Shown here: in pieces, positions 6,744 through 17,781 of the stretch | Layout: the number at the start of each line of letters is the position of its first letter | How positions within the stretch are numbered: position 1 is the first letter of the stretch | The notes under the pieces: model-generated | Seen by the model: the letters and a program-made list of their open reading frames with translations, nothing else | Database searches by the model: none | What the model was told of the DNA's origin: nothing | NCBI GenBank assembly: GCA_017561825.1 | Contig: JAFZBK010000005.1 | Location: 17,480 to 81,479, forward strand | Origin: Prevotella sp. | Lineage (GTDB): Bacteria > Bacteroidota > Bacteroidia > Bacteroidales > Bacteroidaceae | Direction: 5' to 3' | Length of the DNA stretch: 64,000 nt | Program-made: the position numbers and the translations under genes

Positions 6744-9560
6744 ATGAGGAATAAGACACTGATAATTCTTCTCCTGTTCGTCATCATAGGCATGATGGCG
6801 AATAGGGTTTATGGTTTCCACGGTAACCATAGAGCCTATAGTTTCTCTATTCCTCAAGACAGCGATTCCATCAGTAATATCCCTGATACCCTTGCCATGG
6901 ATTCCTTACAGCTGGCCATCTATCGTCACAACAAGGCGGTGGATGATTCTATCCGTGCTGACAGTCTGAACAAAATGCGGAAGAATGCCATTGAGGCTCC
7001 CGTGAAATACACGGCCAAGGACTCTCTGATCTATGATGCCACGACAAAGACAGCTCATCTCTTTGGTGATGCCCATGTGGAGTATCAGATCATGGACCTC
7101 CAAAGTGACAAGATCTATATGAGTCTTGACAGTAACCTGGTGTATGCCACCCCTTCCTATGCGGATTCCACGATGACGGAACTGGTTGGCAAGCCGGTAT
7201 TCAAGATGGGACCAGACACGTACGAGAACGATACAATCTCGTTCAATATCAAGACGAAGAAAGGCTTCATCAAGGATGTATATACGGAGCAGGAAGACGG
7301 ATACCTGTTCAGTAAGCATGCCAAGCGCGATTCCACTGGCGTGCTCTATCTGGAGAAGGGACGTTATACTACCTGCGATGCCGATCATCCCGATTTCTAC
7401 ATCGCTCTGTCGCGAGCCAAGGTGCGTCCCAACAAGGATGTGGTGTTCGGTCCTGCCTACCTGGTGGTATGCGACGTACCCCTTCCCTTGGCTATTCCCT
7501 ATGGCTTCTTCCCCTTTACGAAGAGCTACAGCAGTGGTTTCATCATGCCTACCTACGGTGATGAGAGTTCCAGGGGATTCTATCTGCGCGACGGCGGTTA
7601 TTACCTCGCCCTGAGTGACAAATGGGACCTGAAACTCCTGGGAGAGATCTACACCAAGGGCTCATGGGGTGTGAGTGCTGCCAGTAACTATCGCAAGCGC
7701 TATAAGTACTCAGGTAGTTTCTATTTCAGTTATCAGGACACGAAGAATGGTGACAAGGGAATGCCAGACTTCACCGAAGCGGAGAGCTTTAAGATCCAAT
7801 GGAGTCATCGACAGGATGCCAAGGCGCATCCGTTCCACTCATTGTCGGCCAGCGTGAACTTCGCTACATCGAGCTACGAAAAGAACAACCTGTCGAGTTT
7901 GTATAACCCGCAGTCGATGACACAGAGTACGCGAACATCATCCGTTTCAATGAACACCACGTTCTCCAGTATCGGTATGACACTCACAGGAACGATGAAC
8001 CTGAACCAGAACATGCGCGACTCGACCATCGACCTGACCTTGCCCGACCTGAATATCTCCATCTCGCGATTCTATCCGTTCAAGCGGAAGAAAGCGGTGG
8101 GTGACGAGCGGTGGTACGAGAAGATTGCTGTGAGCTATACCGGTCAGATTTCCAACCGCATCTCTTCCAAGGAGAACATGATCATGCACTCGAGTCTGGT
8201 AAAGGACTGGCGGAACGGATTCAACCATTCTATTCCCATCCAAGCCAGCTTCACCTTGTTCAATGCCATCAACATAACTCCCTCGTTTAACTTCACCGAC
8301 CGTATGTACACCAATCGTGTGGAGAAGTCGTGGGACGCAGAAAAACAGGTCGAAGTGCGCGACACCACCTATGGTTTCTATAATGCCTACAACTGGAATA
8401 TGAGTCTGTCGGCATCCACGAAACTCTACGGCTTCTACCAACCATGGCAGAAACTATTCGGAAGTAAGGTTGGCCAGATCCGTCATGTGCTCACTCCTAC
8501 CGTATCGTTTAACTACATGCCTGATTTCAGTGCGGCTCGTTATGGGTTCTGGAAGACTTATCAGAAGACGGATGCGAACGGAAATGTGTCGCTGGTGCAG
8601 TATTCTCCTTATGAGAACGGAATGTTTGGTCATCCATCGAAAGGGAAGACGGGAAGCATCGGTTTCTCGTTACAGAACAACCTTGAGATGAAGATGAAGT
8701 CGGACAATGAGAAGGACTCAATAGGATCAGGATACAAGAAGATCTTCTTGATTGACGACCTCACGTTGAACATGTCGTATAACATGGCAGCCAAGGAACG
8801 ACCATGGAGTGACTTGGGTATGAACCTGCGCTTGAAGCTCTCCAAGAACTACACCTTCAACGTGAACTCCTCGTTCGCCACCTATGCGTATGAACTCGAT
8901 GAGAATGGTCATCCCTATGTGGGAACACATACAGAATACGGCTACGGTCGTTTCGGACGATTCCAGGGAATGACGCAGAACCTCTCCTTCACCCTTAACC
9001 CCGAGACCTTCAGAAAGTGGATGGACAAACTTCAGGGCATTGGTCATAGCAAAGACAGCGATGATTCACTCGATGATGACGAGGACAATGAGGTGGAGAC
9101 GAATATCGACAAAGACATGGAGCGAGGCAAACGGGGTGCGAAGAAGACAACGGGTAAGGCTGAGACAGATGCCGACGGCTATATGCTGTTCTCCTTGCCA
9201 TGGTCAATCTCTGTAGGTTATGGTGTCACCATGCGTGAGAATACGGGTGGTAAATTCAACACCAAGACGATGCGCTATCCGTATAAGTTCACACAGAATC
9301 TGAACTTCAGTGGTAATATCCGTATCAGTGACGGGTGGAACATCACGTTCTCCAGTGGTTACGATTTCGATGTGCATAAACTGAGTATGACAACGGCCTC
9401 GCTGTCGCGCGACCTCCATTGCTTCAACATGTCATGCTCGGTGGTGATTGCTCCTTATACCTCTTATAACTTCTCCTTCCGTTGTAATGCCGCCACACTT
9501 ACAGATGCTTTGAAATACGATAAGCGCAGCGGATATACTAATACCATTCAATGGTATTAG
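6744..9560 (+). CDS. lptD: LPS-assembly outer-membrane protein, LptD/OstA family
   Basis: A 938-residue protein with an N-terminal signal (MRNKTLIILLLFVIIGMMANRVYG). An OstA/LptA-like periplasmic jellyroll follows (TAKDSLIYDATTKTAHLFGD onward, about 90-250), then a long beta-barrel rich in aromatic strand ends, closing with a terminal Tyr. The stretch GPAYLVVCDVPLPLAIPYGFFPF is typical of Bacteroidetes LptD. It would insert lipopolysaccharide into the outer leaflet. An acidic low-complexity loop (DDSLDDDEDNEVETNIDKD, near 770-790) lies in the barrel. The stop codon is immediately followed by a heptad array shared with the convergent antiporter gene. Confidence 0.9.
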   Translation: MRNKTLIILLLFVIIGMMANRVYGFHGNHRAYSFSIPQDSDSISNIPDTLAMDSLQLAIYRHNKAVDDSIRADSLNKMRKNAIEAPVKYTAKDSLIYDATTKTAHLFGDAHVEYQIMDLQSDKIYMSLDSNLVYATPSYADSTMTELVGKPVFKMGPDTYENDTISFNIKTKKGFIKDVYTEQEDGYLFSKHAKRDSTGVLYLEKGRYTTCDADHPDFYIALSRAKVRPNKDVVFGPAYLVVCDVPLPLAIPYGFFPFTKSYSSGFIMPTYGDESSRGFYLRDGGYYLALSDKWDLKLLGEIYTKGSWGVSAASNYRKRYKYSGSFYFSYQDTKNGDKGMPDFTEAESFKIQWSHRQDAKAHPFHSLSASVNFATSSYEKNNLSSLYNPQSMTQSTRTSSVSMNTTFSSIGMTLTGTMNLNQNMRDSTIDLTLPDLNISISRFYPFKRKKAVGDERWYEKIAVSYTGQISNRISSKENMIMHSSLVKDWRNGFNHSIPIQASFTLFNAINITPSFNFTDRMYTNRVEKSWDAEKQVEVRDTTYGFYNAYNWNMSLSASTKLYGFYQPWQKLFGSKVGQIRHVLTPTVSFNYMPDFSAARYGFWKTYQKTDANGNVSLVQYSPYENGMFGHPSKGKTGSIGFSLQNNLEMKMKSDNEKDSIGSGYKKIFLIDDLTLNMSYNMAAKERPWSDLGMNLRLKLSKNYTFNVNSSFATYAYELDENGHPYVGTHTEYGYGRFGRFQGMTQNLSFTLNPETFRKWMDKLQGIGHSKDSDDSLDDDEDNEVETNIDKDMERGKRGAKKTTGKAETDADGYMLFSLPWSISVGYGVTMRENTGGKFNTKTMRYPYKFTQNLNFSGNIRISDGWNITFSSGYDFDVHKLSMTTASLSRDLHCFNMSCSVVIAPYTSYNFSFRCNAATLTDALKYDKRSGYTNTIQWY

Positions 9561-9588
9561 AATTGACAATTGACAATTGATAATTGAC
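9561..9588. repeat. Heptad array between lptD and the antiporter gene (4 units, AATTGAC type)
   Basis: Four units AATTGAC, AATTGAC, AATTGAT, AATTGAC directly follow the lptD TAG and run to within 2 nt of the convergent gene's stop codon (9591-9593). Confidence 0.9.
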
Positions 9589-9590
9589 AG

Positions 9591-11849
9591 TTAGGAGCGG
9601 GTAATGCGTTGAATATCCTCTATCTCTCCTACAATCCATAGGATGTCTCCCTTTTGGAAACGGTAGGTTGACTTCACCTGCGAAAGATTCTCCTTTCCTT
9701 CTTCTATACCCACAACCATACAATTGTACTGATCGCGGATACCGCTTTCCTGTAAGGTCTTGCCGATAAACGGACTGCTTCCGCTGATGATGATACTGCG
9801 TAGCTTCATCTCGCGCTTCTCCAGTTCATGATCCTCTTCCATCACCTCTTCTTGAATAGCTTGTTGGAAGGTGGTCAACTGGTCGTCGCTACCAATCACC
9901 TGGAGTATGTCACCTGGGAAGATGAGCGATTCTCCGTCGGGAATGTTCAGTCGGTGGTTTGCCCTGAGGATACTGCTCACATGAATCCCGTATTTCTTTC
10001 CTAAGTTCAGTTGCTTCAAGGTCTTACCCATCCAGAGCGAGCCGGCGGGAATCTCGAAGTCGGCTATATGGATATTACGGTCGAGCAGCTTCCCCTCATA
10101 CAATGGTCGTTTATGTCCATGCACCTGCGCCTCGATGTCGCGCGAGCGGAGGTTGAGGATGAACAGACGTTCCAGACCGATACTCCTTTTCTTGATCCAT
10201 CGTGAAAAGACCATGAGCATAACAGCGATGACTCCAATGGTGATCATGATGGCATTGCTGAACCGTGTGAGGTAGTTACAGATATAGAAGATGAAGGCTA
10301 CGGCGATAATTACGCGCACCAGAACAGTGAAGAGCAGGGGGATGCGGTTCACGTTACTCTCTGCCCATAGTGCCTTGAACTCCTCACTGTGGTTCTTCTT
10401 CATCACCATGGCACGTAGGAAAGGAGAGATGAAGAGCACGGTAAGTACTCCCGTGATGGCGTTGGCATACCAATGCAGTTCCCATCCCGGTAACAACTTT
10501 CGTGTAAAGGGTAGAACGAAGGTGAACATCAGGGTGATGGTGGCAGCTGATAAGATGCCATAAACCAAGGTAATCCGTCCCAACTGCAGGAGCAGTTTCT
10601 TCCATTTGCTTTGCTCGGTGGTGTTCGGATGACTCATAGTGAGATGATTCAACGAGCGCACCCATTTCGGAGGCAGTCGTTTCTCCAACTGATTATAGGC
10701 GGGTGTGGCCAACCGGATCATATACGGTGTAAGGAAGGTGGTGATGACACTCACGGCTACGACGACAGGGTAGAGGAACTTGCCGATAACTCCCAATGAT
10801 AATCCTAAGGATGCGATGATGAATGAGAACTCACCGATCTGTGCCATGGAGAAACCGCATTTCATGGCCGACTTCATCGTCTCGCCGCCCAGCATGAAGG
10901 CCAGTGAACCGAAGATGGCCTGACCAATGAGGATGGTCAAGACGAGGGTGATGATCGGCAGTGCATATTCCACTAGGATATGCGGATCAACGAGCATACC
11001 TACTGATACGAAGAAGATGGCTCCGAAGAGATTCTTCACCGGCTCCACCAATCGGATGATCTTATCCGCCTCGATGGTCTCTGCCAGAATGCTACCCATC
11101 ACAAAGGCACCGAAGGCACTACTGAATCCCACCTTCGTGGAGAACACAGCCATGGCGCAACAGAGTCCTAACGACACAATCAGTAGCATCTCGTTGTTCA
11201 TCTGCCTACGCATCCTGCGCAGGAACAGCGGGATGGCAAAGATACCCACCACGAACCACAGAATCAGGAAGAAGGTGATCTTGATGACCGATTGCAGCAT
11301 CTGTCCACCGTTCGGACTGTTTCCACTGGCAATGGCACTCAGCATCACCATCATGACGATGGCCAGGATGTCTTCGAGGATGAGCACGCTCATCACCCTT
11401 CCGGCGAACTGCTGCTGTCGCAGTCCGAGATCATCAAACGCCTTATAGATAATCGTTGTTGAGCTCATGGCGAGCATACCGCCCAGGAAGATGCAGTCCA
11501 TCTTCCCCCAACCGAAGAGATGCCCCGTCAGGATACCGAGCATCATCATGCAGAAGATGATGGTGACGGTGGAGATAATCGGCGATGCACCCATCCTCAG
11601 GATCTTCTTGAACGAGAAGTCAAGACCTAAGGAAAACAATAGGAACATCACACCGATATCAGCCCAGGTGTGGATATCGGCTGTATCAACGACAGAAGCC
11701 ACGTAGGGCATATGCGGACTCACCAGAAAACCGGCCACCACATACCCTAATACCAACGGTTGCTTGAGTCGTTTGAATACCAGCGTAACGATGCCGGCCA
11801 CCATGAGGATGAGGGCCAGGTCTTTGATCAGTGCGGGCAGCTCGTTCAT
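9591..11849 (-). CDS. Cation:proton antiporter, CPA2 (KefB-like) with C-terminal TrkA-C domains
   Basis: A 752-residue protein. About 12-13 hydrophobic segments (residues about 5-400) contain the CPA2 signature GFLVSPHMPY and FLLFSLGLDFSFKK. A second hydrophobic block lies at about 430-540. Two regulatory RCK-C/TrkA-C-like domains follow (about 575-645 and 680-750; FEIPAGSLWMGKTLKQLNL and RSIIISGSSPFIGKTLQESG). It is an inner-membrane Na+ or K+/H+ exchanger. Its ATG is 5 nt downstream of the pepT stop, so it is probably the last gene of the efflux/pepT operon. No Rossmann TrkA-N domain is seen. Confidence 0.88.
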   Translation of the reverse strand: MNELPALIKDLALILMVAGIVTLVFKRLKQPLVLGYVVAGFLVSPHMPYVASVVDTADIHTWADIGVMFLLFSLGLDFSFKKILRMGASPIISTVTIIFCMMMLGILTGHLFGWGKMDCIFLGGMLAMSSTTIIYKAFDDLGLRQQQFAGRVMSVLILEDILAIVMMVMLSAIASGNSPNGGQMLQSVIKITFFLILWFVVGIFAIPLFLRRMRRQMNNEMLLIVSLGLCCAMAVFSTKVGFSSAFGAFVMGSILAETIEADKIIRLVEPVKNLFGAIFFVSVGMLVDPHILVEYALPIITLVLTILIGQAIFGSLAFMLGGETMKSAMKCGFSMAQIGEFSFIIASLGLSLGVIGKFLYPVVVAVSVITTFLTPYMIRLATPAYNQLEKRLPPKWVRSLNHLTMSHPNTTEQSKWKKLLLQLGRITLVYGILSAATITLMFTFVLPFTRKLLPGWELHWYANAITGVLTVLFISPFLRAMVMKKNHSEEFKALWAESNVNRIPLLFTVLVRVIIAVAFIFYICNYLTRFSNAIMITIGVIAVMLMVFSRWIKKRSIGLERLFILNLRSRDIEAQVHGHKRPLYEGKLLDRNIHIADFEIPAGSLWMGKTLKQLNLGKKYGIHVSSILRANHRLNIPDGESLIFPGDILQVIGSDDQLTTFQQAIQEEVMEEDHELEKREMKLRSIIISGSSPFIGKTLQESGIRDQYNCMVVGIEEGKENLSQVKSTYRFQKGDILWIVGEIEDIQRITRS

Positions 11850-11854
11850 CTCAA

Positions 11855-13078
11855 TTAATCATTGTAGTTTGCCGTGAGCTCGCAGATCTTCACGATCACC
11901 TGCATGGCTTTCTCCATCACCTGAACGCTGACAAACTCAAACGGTCCGTGGAAGTTCACGCCACCGGCGAAGATGTTAGGACAGGGGAGTCCTTTGAAAG
12001 AGAGCTGTGCACCATCGGTACCTCCACGGATAGGACGGACACGTGGCGGAACGTCGCAAGCCTGCATGGCTTTCAGCACCACATCAATCACGTGCATGTT
12101 CGGGTCGATCTTCTCTTTCATGTTATAGTACTGGTCCTTGATATCAGCCGTTACCGTACCTTCCCCGTATTTCTCGTTCATCTTGTCGGTACAGAGCTGC
12201 ATCATACGCTTACGGTCCTCGAACTTTTCACGGTCGTGATCACGGATGATAAAGCTCAGCTTGGCACTCTCCGTACAACTCTCCATACCCGTGATATGAT
12301 AGAAGCCCTCATAGCCTTCCGTCTCCTCAGGTGTCTCTCCCTCGGGCAACAAGGCGATGAACTCAGCCGCCAGTCGGCTTGCATTGATCATCTTTCCCTT
12401 GGCATAGCCCGGATGCACGCTCACACCCTTGATTTGGATCTTCGCGCTGGCAGCGTTGAAGTTCTCAAACTCCAGTTCGCCCAGGTCACCACCATCGATG
12501 GTGTAGGCCCATTCGCAGCCGAACTTCTCCACATCGAAATGATGTGCGCCCATACCAATCTCCTCATCGGGGTTGAAGCCCATGCGGATATCGCCGTGCA
12601 GAATCTCCTTATGGTCGCGCAGCCAGCACATGGCCTGCACAATCTCAGCAATACCCGCCTTGTCATCTGCGCCCAACAGGGTAGTACCGTCGGTCACGAT
12701 CAGGTCTTCTCCCACATGTTGCAGTAGTTCGGGGAACTTCTGGGGTGATGAGATGATGCCCGGCGACAGCTCGATATCACTGCCGTTATAACCACTCACG
12801 ATACTCGGTTTGATGTCCGCTCCGCTACAATCTGGCGAGGTGTCATAATGAGAGATGAAGCCGATGGTAGGCACCTCTTTCTTGGTGTTCGACTTCAACG
12901 TAGCATAGATATAGCCCATCTCATCCATCTCCACATCGGCAAAGCCTTCGTGTTCCAACTCTTCTTTCAGATACTTGGCAAATACCAGCTGTTTGGATGT
13001 ACTGGGAACGGTTGTACTCTCTTCGCTCGACTGTGTGTCGAACTTCACGTAATTGAGAAATCTTTCAGTAATATTCAT
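11855..13078 (-). CDS. pepT: Peptidase T (tripeptide aminopeptidase)
   Basis: A 407-residue M20B metallopeptidase that removes the N-terminal residue of tripeptides in the cytoplasm. Zinc ligands and catalytic residues are recognisable in SHYDTSPD (His77, Asp79), [17 protein letters not shown] and the C-terminal [18 protein letters not shown] plus NFHGPFEF. Length equals the family norm. It lies 14 nt after the ABC permease gene and 5 nt before the antiporter gene, so it appears co-transcribed, without obvious functional link. Confidence 0.95.
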   Translation of the reverse strand: MNITERFLNYVKFDTQSSEESTTVPSTSKQLVFAKYLKEELEHEGFADVEMDEMGYIYATLKSNTKKEVPTIGFISHYDTSPDCSGADIKPSIVSGYNGSDIELSPGIISSPQKFPELLQHVGEDLIVTDGTTLLGADDKAGIAEIVQAMCWLRDHKEILHGDIRMGFNPDEEIGMGAHHFDVEKFGCEWAYTIDGGDLGELEFENFNAASAKIQIKGVSVHPGYAKGKMINASRLAAEFIALLPEGETPEETEGYEGFYHITGMESCTESAKLSFIIRDHDREKFEDRKRMMQLCTDKMNEKYGEGTVTADIKDQYYNMKEKIDPNMHVIDVVLKAMQACDVPPRVRPIRGGTDGAQLSFKGLPCPNIFAGGVNFHGPFEFVSVQVMEKAMQVIVKICELTANYND

Positions 13079-13092
13079 AGGATTGTTTTTTA

Positions 13093-14310
13093 TTATTCAT
13101 GACGGATAGCCTCGATAGGATCCATGTTGGCGGCTTTCTGCGCAGGGATGTAGCCGAAGAGCACACCGATGAATACACATACGAGGAAGGATACATAGAT
13201 GCTCCATGCGGGAACACTTGACGGCATGCCGAACGACGACATGAACATGCTGACGCCTATACCGACAAGCACGCCTATAAGACCGCCCGTTACGGATATG
13301 AGCACCGACTCGATGAGGAACTGCAGTGAGATAACTGGTCCTGTGGCACCTACAGCCATACGCAGACCGATCTCCTTGGTACGTTCCGTAACGCTCACGA
13401 GCATGATGTTCATGATGCCGATACCGGCCACGAGCAATGAGAAGGCGGCTGCCACCACGAGGATGATCGTCACAGTGTCCATCGTTGACGACATCGTCTC
13501 CATCATCTCTGCCTGGGAACGGATGGTGAAGTCATCTTCCGCATCGTCCTTCAGTTTATGGTTGTCGCGCAGGATCTGCGTGAGTTCCTCGATGGCGGCA
13601 TCCGACAGTTCCTCAGTAACCGCCGAGCAGACAATACTGGAGAAATAGGTCTGGGCGGCGATACGTTTCATCACTGTGGTATAGGGAGCGATGATCACGT
13701 TGTCCTGATCCATACCCCATGAGTTGTAACCCTTCGACTTCAGTACACCCACGATGCGCATGGGTATGCTTTTGAAGCGGATGGTCTTGCCGATGGGATC
13801 GGTGTTCTCGCCAAAGAGATCCTTCACAATGGTGGTACCCACCACACACACCTTTCCTGCTTTCTTGATGTCTTCCTCCGTGAAGCACTCGCCCTCATCG
13901 ATGGTCCATTGACGGATCTCGAGGTAATCGATGGATTCACCATACATCGAGGCATTGGTATTGTTGTTTCCATAGATGGCCTGTCCGCTGGCGGTTACCT
14001 CGGGCGACACCTTCGTTACGAACTTCTTCTCTTTCATGATCCGTTCATAATCAGCCATCTTCAGTGTCTGCATGCTCGACGGGTCTTGTCTTACACCACC
14101 TCGCATGTCGGCACCCGGACGGATGGTCAGCAGGTTGGTACCCATGGTGGACAGCTCCTTGCGGATGCTCTCTTTCGATCCCTGTCCGATGGCCATCATG
14201 ATGATGACCGCCGCCACGCCGATGATGATACCCAGCATGGAGAGGAACGACCGCATCTTGTTGTTGCCCACGGCCTTCAGACTCACCTTAAACAAATTCA
14301 GTATATTCAT
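13093..14310 (-). CDS. ABC transporter permease, MacB/FtsX type
   Basis: A 405-residue protein with an N-terminal transmembrane helix ([21 protein letters not shown]), a periplasmic MacB-PCD domain (about 45-260) and three C-terminal helices forming the FtsX domain ([40 protein letters not shown]). It forms the membrane part of a MacAB-like efflux or lipoprotein/peptide exporter with the adjacent separate ATPase. In E. coli MacB these two parts are fused. The start lies 11 nt past the ATPase stop. Confidence 0.92.
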   Translation of the reverse strand: MNILNLFKVSLKAVGNNKMRSFLSMLGIIIGVAAVIIMMAIGQGSKESIRKELSTMGTNLLTIRPGADMRGGVRQDPSSMQTLKMADYERIMKEKKFVTKVSPEVTASGQAIYGNNNTNASMYGESIDYLEIRQWTIDEGECFTEEDIKKAGKVCVVGTTIVKDLFGENTDPIGKTIRFKSIPMRIVGVLKSKGYNSWGMDQDNVIIAPYTTVMKRIAAQTYFSSIVCSAVTEELSDAAIEELTQILRDNHKLKDDAEDDFTIRSQAEMMETMSSTMDTVTIILVVAAAFSLLVAGIGIMNIMLVSVTERTKEIGLRMAVGATGPVISLQFLIESVLISVTGGLIGVLVGIGVSMFMSSFGMPSSVPAWSIYVSFLVCVFIGVLFGYIPAQKAANMDPIEAIRHE

Positions 14311-14321
14311 TTCTTTGAACT

Positions 14322-15077
14322 TTAATCATCCTGCGGTGCAGGCAACTGAGCCAGTGCCTCGGCAGCCGACTTGATATTCGTATTGATGGTATCCTCGCGG
14401 ATCTTACCGTCGCGCAGGTTGATGTTCCTGCTCGAGTACTCGGCAATCTCCGGGTTGTGGGTCACGAAGATGATGGTGTTACCTTGCTTGTAGAGCTCCT
14501 GGAACAGCACCAGCATCTCGAACGAGGTGCGGGTATCGAGGTTACCCGTTGCCTCGTCGGCAAGGAGCACGGCAGGATCGTTCACCAGGGCACGGGCGAT
14601 GGCCACGCGCTGCATCTGTCCACCCGACATCTGGTTCGACTTATGGTACATACGGTCACCTAACCCTACAGCCTCCAGTGCTTTGATGGCCCGTTCCCGT
14701 CGCTCCGAAGCAGATATCTCCGAGTTATACATCAGGGGCAGCTCCACATTCTCAAGCGCGGTGGTCTTGGGAAGCAGGTTGTAGGTCTGGAACACAAAGC
14801 CGATCTTCCTGTTACGCAGACGGGCCCGCTGGGTCTTCGACATGGAGCGTACGGAGATACCGTCGAGGAAATACTCACCGCTGGTGGGCGTGTCAAGACA
14901 TCCCAACTGGTTCAGCAGGGTGGACTTGCCAGAACCCGAGGTACCTTGGATGGTGACAAACTCCCCCTCGTAGATCTTGAACGATACGCCACGCAGTGCC
15001 TTGACGGTCTCGCTACCCACCTGGAAGTAGCGTTTCACGTTCTGCAGTTCAATGACGACCTTTCTATTCTCTTCCAT
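14322..15077 (-). CDS. ABC transporter ATP-binding protein, MacB/LolD type
   Basis: A 251-residue nucleotide-binding subunit. It has Walker [10 protein letters not shown] (residues 45-53), signature [15 protein letters not shown], Walker [13 protein letters not shown] and the H-loop FVTHNPEIA. It is the LolD/MacB subclass that powers mechanotransmission through FtsX-fold permeases. It is 2 nt downstream of the adaptor gene and 11 nt upstream of its permease. Confidence 0.94.
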   Translation of the reverse strand: MEENRKVVIELQNVKRYFQVGSETVKALRGVSFKIYEGEFVTIQGTSGSGKSTLLNQLGCLDTPTSGEYFLDGISVRSMSKTQRARLRNRKIGFVFQTYNLLPKTTALENVELPLMYNSEISASERRERAIKALEAVGLGDRMYHKSNQMSGGQMQRVAIARALVNDPAVLLADEATGNLDTRTSFEMLVLFQELYKQGNTIIFVTHNPEIAEYSSRNINLRDGKIREDTINTNIKSAAEALAQLPAPQDD

Positions 15078-15079
15078 AA

Positions 15080-16288
15080 TTATTGCGGTCTTCTGTTTTG
15101 CTGACTGTTTCTGTTGTTGCTGCTTGGCGGTCTGGGCATGAACGGGTTGTTACTCTGCTCACCACTGGGCAACATCTCACTTTGTCCGCTGATAGAGAAG
15201 TCGGTCAACACCTCTGTCCCTTCCTTGATGCCGCTCAAGATCTCGGTGGTCACACCATTGGTGGTTCCGATCTCCACGGCATGTGCGACGAATGTTTCAC
15301 CTTCTTTTGTCCACAGCTTATGATCAGCATGACAGTCCTTGATCTCTTGTCCTTCCTTCAAGAGGGCTGCATTGGGTGTGAAGCGGAGTGCCTTGGCGGG
15401 AGCGGTGAGCACATTGTTCTTCTCCAAGGTGAAGATGGTGACGTTGGCGGTCAAACCCGGTTTCAGCTTGAGGTCGTTGTTCCTTGCGGAGATCACCACC
15501 TCGTAGGTCACCACATTACTTTCCGTGGTGGCCTCCTGACGTACCTGCTGTACGGCTCCGTTGAAGGTGTCATCAGGGAAGGCATCCACAGTGAACGACA
15601 CGCGCTGTCCTTCCTTCACACCACCGATATCAGCCTCGTCGATCTTGGCAATCACGCGCATGTCGGTCAGGTCCTTGGCGATCACGAACAGCTCAGGGGT
15701 GTTGAATGATGAGGCCACCGTCTGTCCTTCCTCCACTGATTTGGAGAGCACGACACCATCGATGGGTGAGGTGATGGTGGCATAGCCGAGGTTCGTCTGT
15801 GCCCTTCTCACGTTCTCGCGGGCCTGCGATACCTGTTGCTGTGCCTGCTGGTAGTTGAGTCGTGCACTCTCAAACTCATCCGCACTCACCAGTCCTTTGT
15901 CATACAGTGTCTTGAACCTGTTGAAGTTAGCGAGCTGGTAGTTGAGTGCGCTCTGTGTAGATGACAGGTTTGCCTTGGCGGTGTTGAGCTCACTCATCAG
16001 GTTCGTCTTGTCGAGTTCGGCAATCACCTGCCCCTTCTTCACCACGCTGTTGTAGTCAACATACAGCTTGCTCACGATACCTGACACCTGCGTACCTACT
16101 GTTACAGAGGTTACCGGTTCAATGGTTCCTGTGGCGGTAATGCTGGTATGGATATTTGCCACCTCCACTTTTGCGGTCTCGAACGACACCTCCTCTTTCT
16201 TCTTGTGGCCACCGAAGAGTAGCCAGGCGATGATGGCAGCCAACACGATGGCTCCCACCACATACCATAATTTCCTGTTCTTCTTCAT
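15080..16288 (-). CDS. Periplasmic adaptor subunit, MacA/HlyD type
   Basis: A 402-residue membrane-fusion protein. It has an N-terminal signal-anchor (LWYVVGAIVLAAIIAWLLFGG), lipoyl-like half domains (TGTIEPVTSVTVGTQVSG and ATITSPIDGVVLSKSVEEGQ) flanking a long coiled-coil hairpin (about 100-165) and beta-barrel/MP domains. The C-terminal tail is rich in Pro, Asn, Ser, Arg and Gln. It bridges the MacB-type ABC pump to the TolC homologue encoded just upstream. Confidence 0.93.
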   Translation of the reverse strand: MKKNRKLWYVVGAIVLAAIIAWLLFGGHKKKEEVSFETAKVEVANIHTSITATGTIEPVTSVTVGTQVSGIVSKLYVDYNSVVKKGQVIAELDKTNLMSELNTAKANLSSTQSALNYQLANFNRFKTLYDKGLVSADEFESARLNYQQAQQQVSQARENVRRAQTNLGYATITSPIDGVVLSKSVEEGQTVASSFNTPELFVIAKDLTDMRVIAKIDEADIGGVKEGQRVSFTVDAFPDDTFNGAVQQVRQEATTESNVVTYEVVISARNNDLKLKPGLTANVTIFTLEKNNVLTAPAKALRFTPNAALLKEGQEIKDCHADHKLWTKEGETFVAHAVEIGTTNGVTTEILSGIKEGTEVLTDFSISGQSEMLPSGEQSNNPFMPRPPSSNNRNSQQNRRPQ

Positions 16289-16300
16289 GCTATATCTTTG

Positions 16301-16391
16301 AACTTAATTTTTAATTTTTAATCTTTGAACTTTGAACTTTGATCTTTGAACTTTAATTCTTAATCTTTCATCTTTCATCTTTCATCTTTAA
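16301..16391 (-). repeat. Heptad array between tolC and macA (13 units, TCTTTGA/TCTTTCA type)
   Basis: On the plus strand the units run AACTTAA, TTTTTAA twice, TCTTTGA, ACTTTGA twice, TCTTTGA, ACTTTAA, TTCTTAA, TCTTTCA three times, TCTTTAA. Period 7 is kept throughout while the word drifts. The tolC-like gene's last codons and its stop (16375-16377) lie inside the array. Confidence 0.92.
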
Positions 16392-17727
16392 TTTGTCCGT
16401 CCTGATAGAACTTCAGCATCTCGATATTCAGGATCGTCATGTACTTGCTCTGCAGTTCGTTCTGTTGAGCTTGGAGCAGGTTCTGCTTACCGTTCAGCAG
16501 TTCGATGATGTTCTTCAGACCGAGACGGAACTGTTCACTCAGCAGCTCATAGCTGGTCTCCTGACTTGCCGTGGCCACCTTCGCGGCCTTGAACTTATTC
16601 TGGTTGGTCACCGCCTGCAGCCAGTAGTTCTCGATGGTGGAGTACAGACTGGTCTGCTTATCCTGCAGGTCGAGCAGGTAGTTCATCTTCTGGATGGTGG
16701 CCTTGTTTACCGCCGTCTTGGTGGAACGGTTGTCGAGCAGCGGGATGCTGACACTCACACCTGCGCCCAGGTTGAAGTTCGTCTTCAACTGTGTGCCCAG
16801 ACTGTTGTTACCCATCGAGGTGGTGTTGGTAACAGCACTACCGTTCAAGCCGATGGTAGGCAGCTTCTGTGCCTTGGCCAGCTTGATGTTCAGGTCGCTC
16901 GACTCAATACCGAGCTTCGCATTCTGAATCTCCGGTCGTGTAACAAGTGCCGACGCATACACGGTCTGCATCTGCGGGATGTCCTGCAAGGCCATCTCGT
17001 CGGTGGTGACGGGAACAACGATGTCGAACTCCTCATCATCGGTAATCTGCAAAAGTTGCTTCAGCTGTCGTTTGTAGTTCCTGAGGTTACTCTCCGCCTC
17101 CACGATATTGTACTCATCCTGCGCACGCTGCGAGGTGAGCTGTGAGAGGTCGGCCTTACTCATCTTCCCTACATTCACGAACTCCTGTCCGCGCTGTTCG
17201 TTCTTCTTACTGGTTTCCAGACTCGACTTATGTACGTTGATGGCCTCTGTTGAATAGAGGATCTGCACATAGAGCTGCGCAATCTGCTCCTGGATGGAGT
17301 TGGCCGTAGTGGCAGAGTCGAGTTCCGCCTGCAGGGCCGACAGCTCGTTCAGCTTCACCGTATTCCTATTGCGGTTACCGTTCCAAACGGTCCAGTTGCC
17401 GTTCACGGAGTAGGAACCGTTGAAATACACCTTATCCACGCTCGACACTGCATAACCGTTGGCCACAGTGGCCGCACCTGTTTCCGGCCAAGGACGGAAG
17501 GTGGCGTTCTGCGACGTGGATGCGTTGAGCGAGGGCAACAGGGCGGCCTTGCTTTGCAGGATATCCTCTTGTGCACTCAACTTGTTGAGTCTGTTCTTCT
17601 GTAGTGAGATGTTGTTCTGCAGGGCATAGTCGATACATTCTCTTAATGTCCACTGCTTGGCTATGCCTGTTTCCGGGATGAGCAGGAACACTACGCCTGC
17701 TACTATTGATTTCATTAATCTCCTCAT
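16375..17727 (-). CDS. Outer-membrane efflux protein, TolC family
   Basis: A 450-residue protein with a signal peptide (SIVAGVVFLLIPETGIA) followed by WTLRECIDYALQNNISL, the classic start of an OEP domain, and two OEP repeats rich in long coiled-coil helices. It is the outer-membrane duct for the adjacent MacA/MacB proteins and first gene of that unit. Its last residues (KDER) and stop codon are encoded by the heptad array, so the native C-terminus has probably been rewritten by repeat growth. Confidence 0.92.
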   Translation of the reverse strand: MRRLMKSIVAGVVFLLIPETGIAKQWTLRECIDYALQNNISLQKNRLNKLSAQEDILQSKAALLPSLNASTSQNATFRPWPETGAATVANGYAVSSVDKVYFNGSYSVNGNWTVWNGNRNRNTVKLNELSALQAELDSATTANSIQEQIAQLYVQILYSTEAINVHKSSLETSKKNEQRGQEFVNVGKMSKADLSQLTSQRAQDEYNIVEAESNLRNYKRQLKQLLQITDDEEFDIVVPVTTDEMALQDIPQMQTVYASALVTRPEIQNAKLGIESSDLNIKLAKAQKLPTIGLNGSAVTNTTSMGNNSLGTQLKTNFNLGAGVSVSIPLLDNRSTKTAVNKATIQKMNYLLDLQDKQTSLYSTIENYWLQAVTNQNKFKAAKVATASQETSYELLSEQFRLGLKNIIELLNGKQNLLQAQQNELQSKYMTILNIEMLKFYQDGQIKDER

Positions 17728-17781
17728 GTGCTATCTTTTGTTTATATATACTTTATAACGTACATTTACCGTTCTTTATTG

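Noticed and set aside
11831-12727. Open frame of 298 codons on the plus strand
   Set aside because: It lies entirely antisense to pepT, whose motifs are unmistakable; the amino-acid content (His/Thr/Leu-rich) is typical of a codon-bias shadow.
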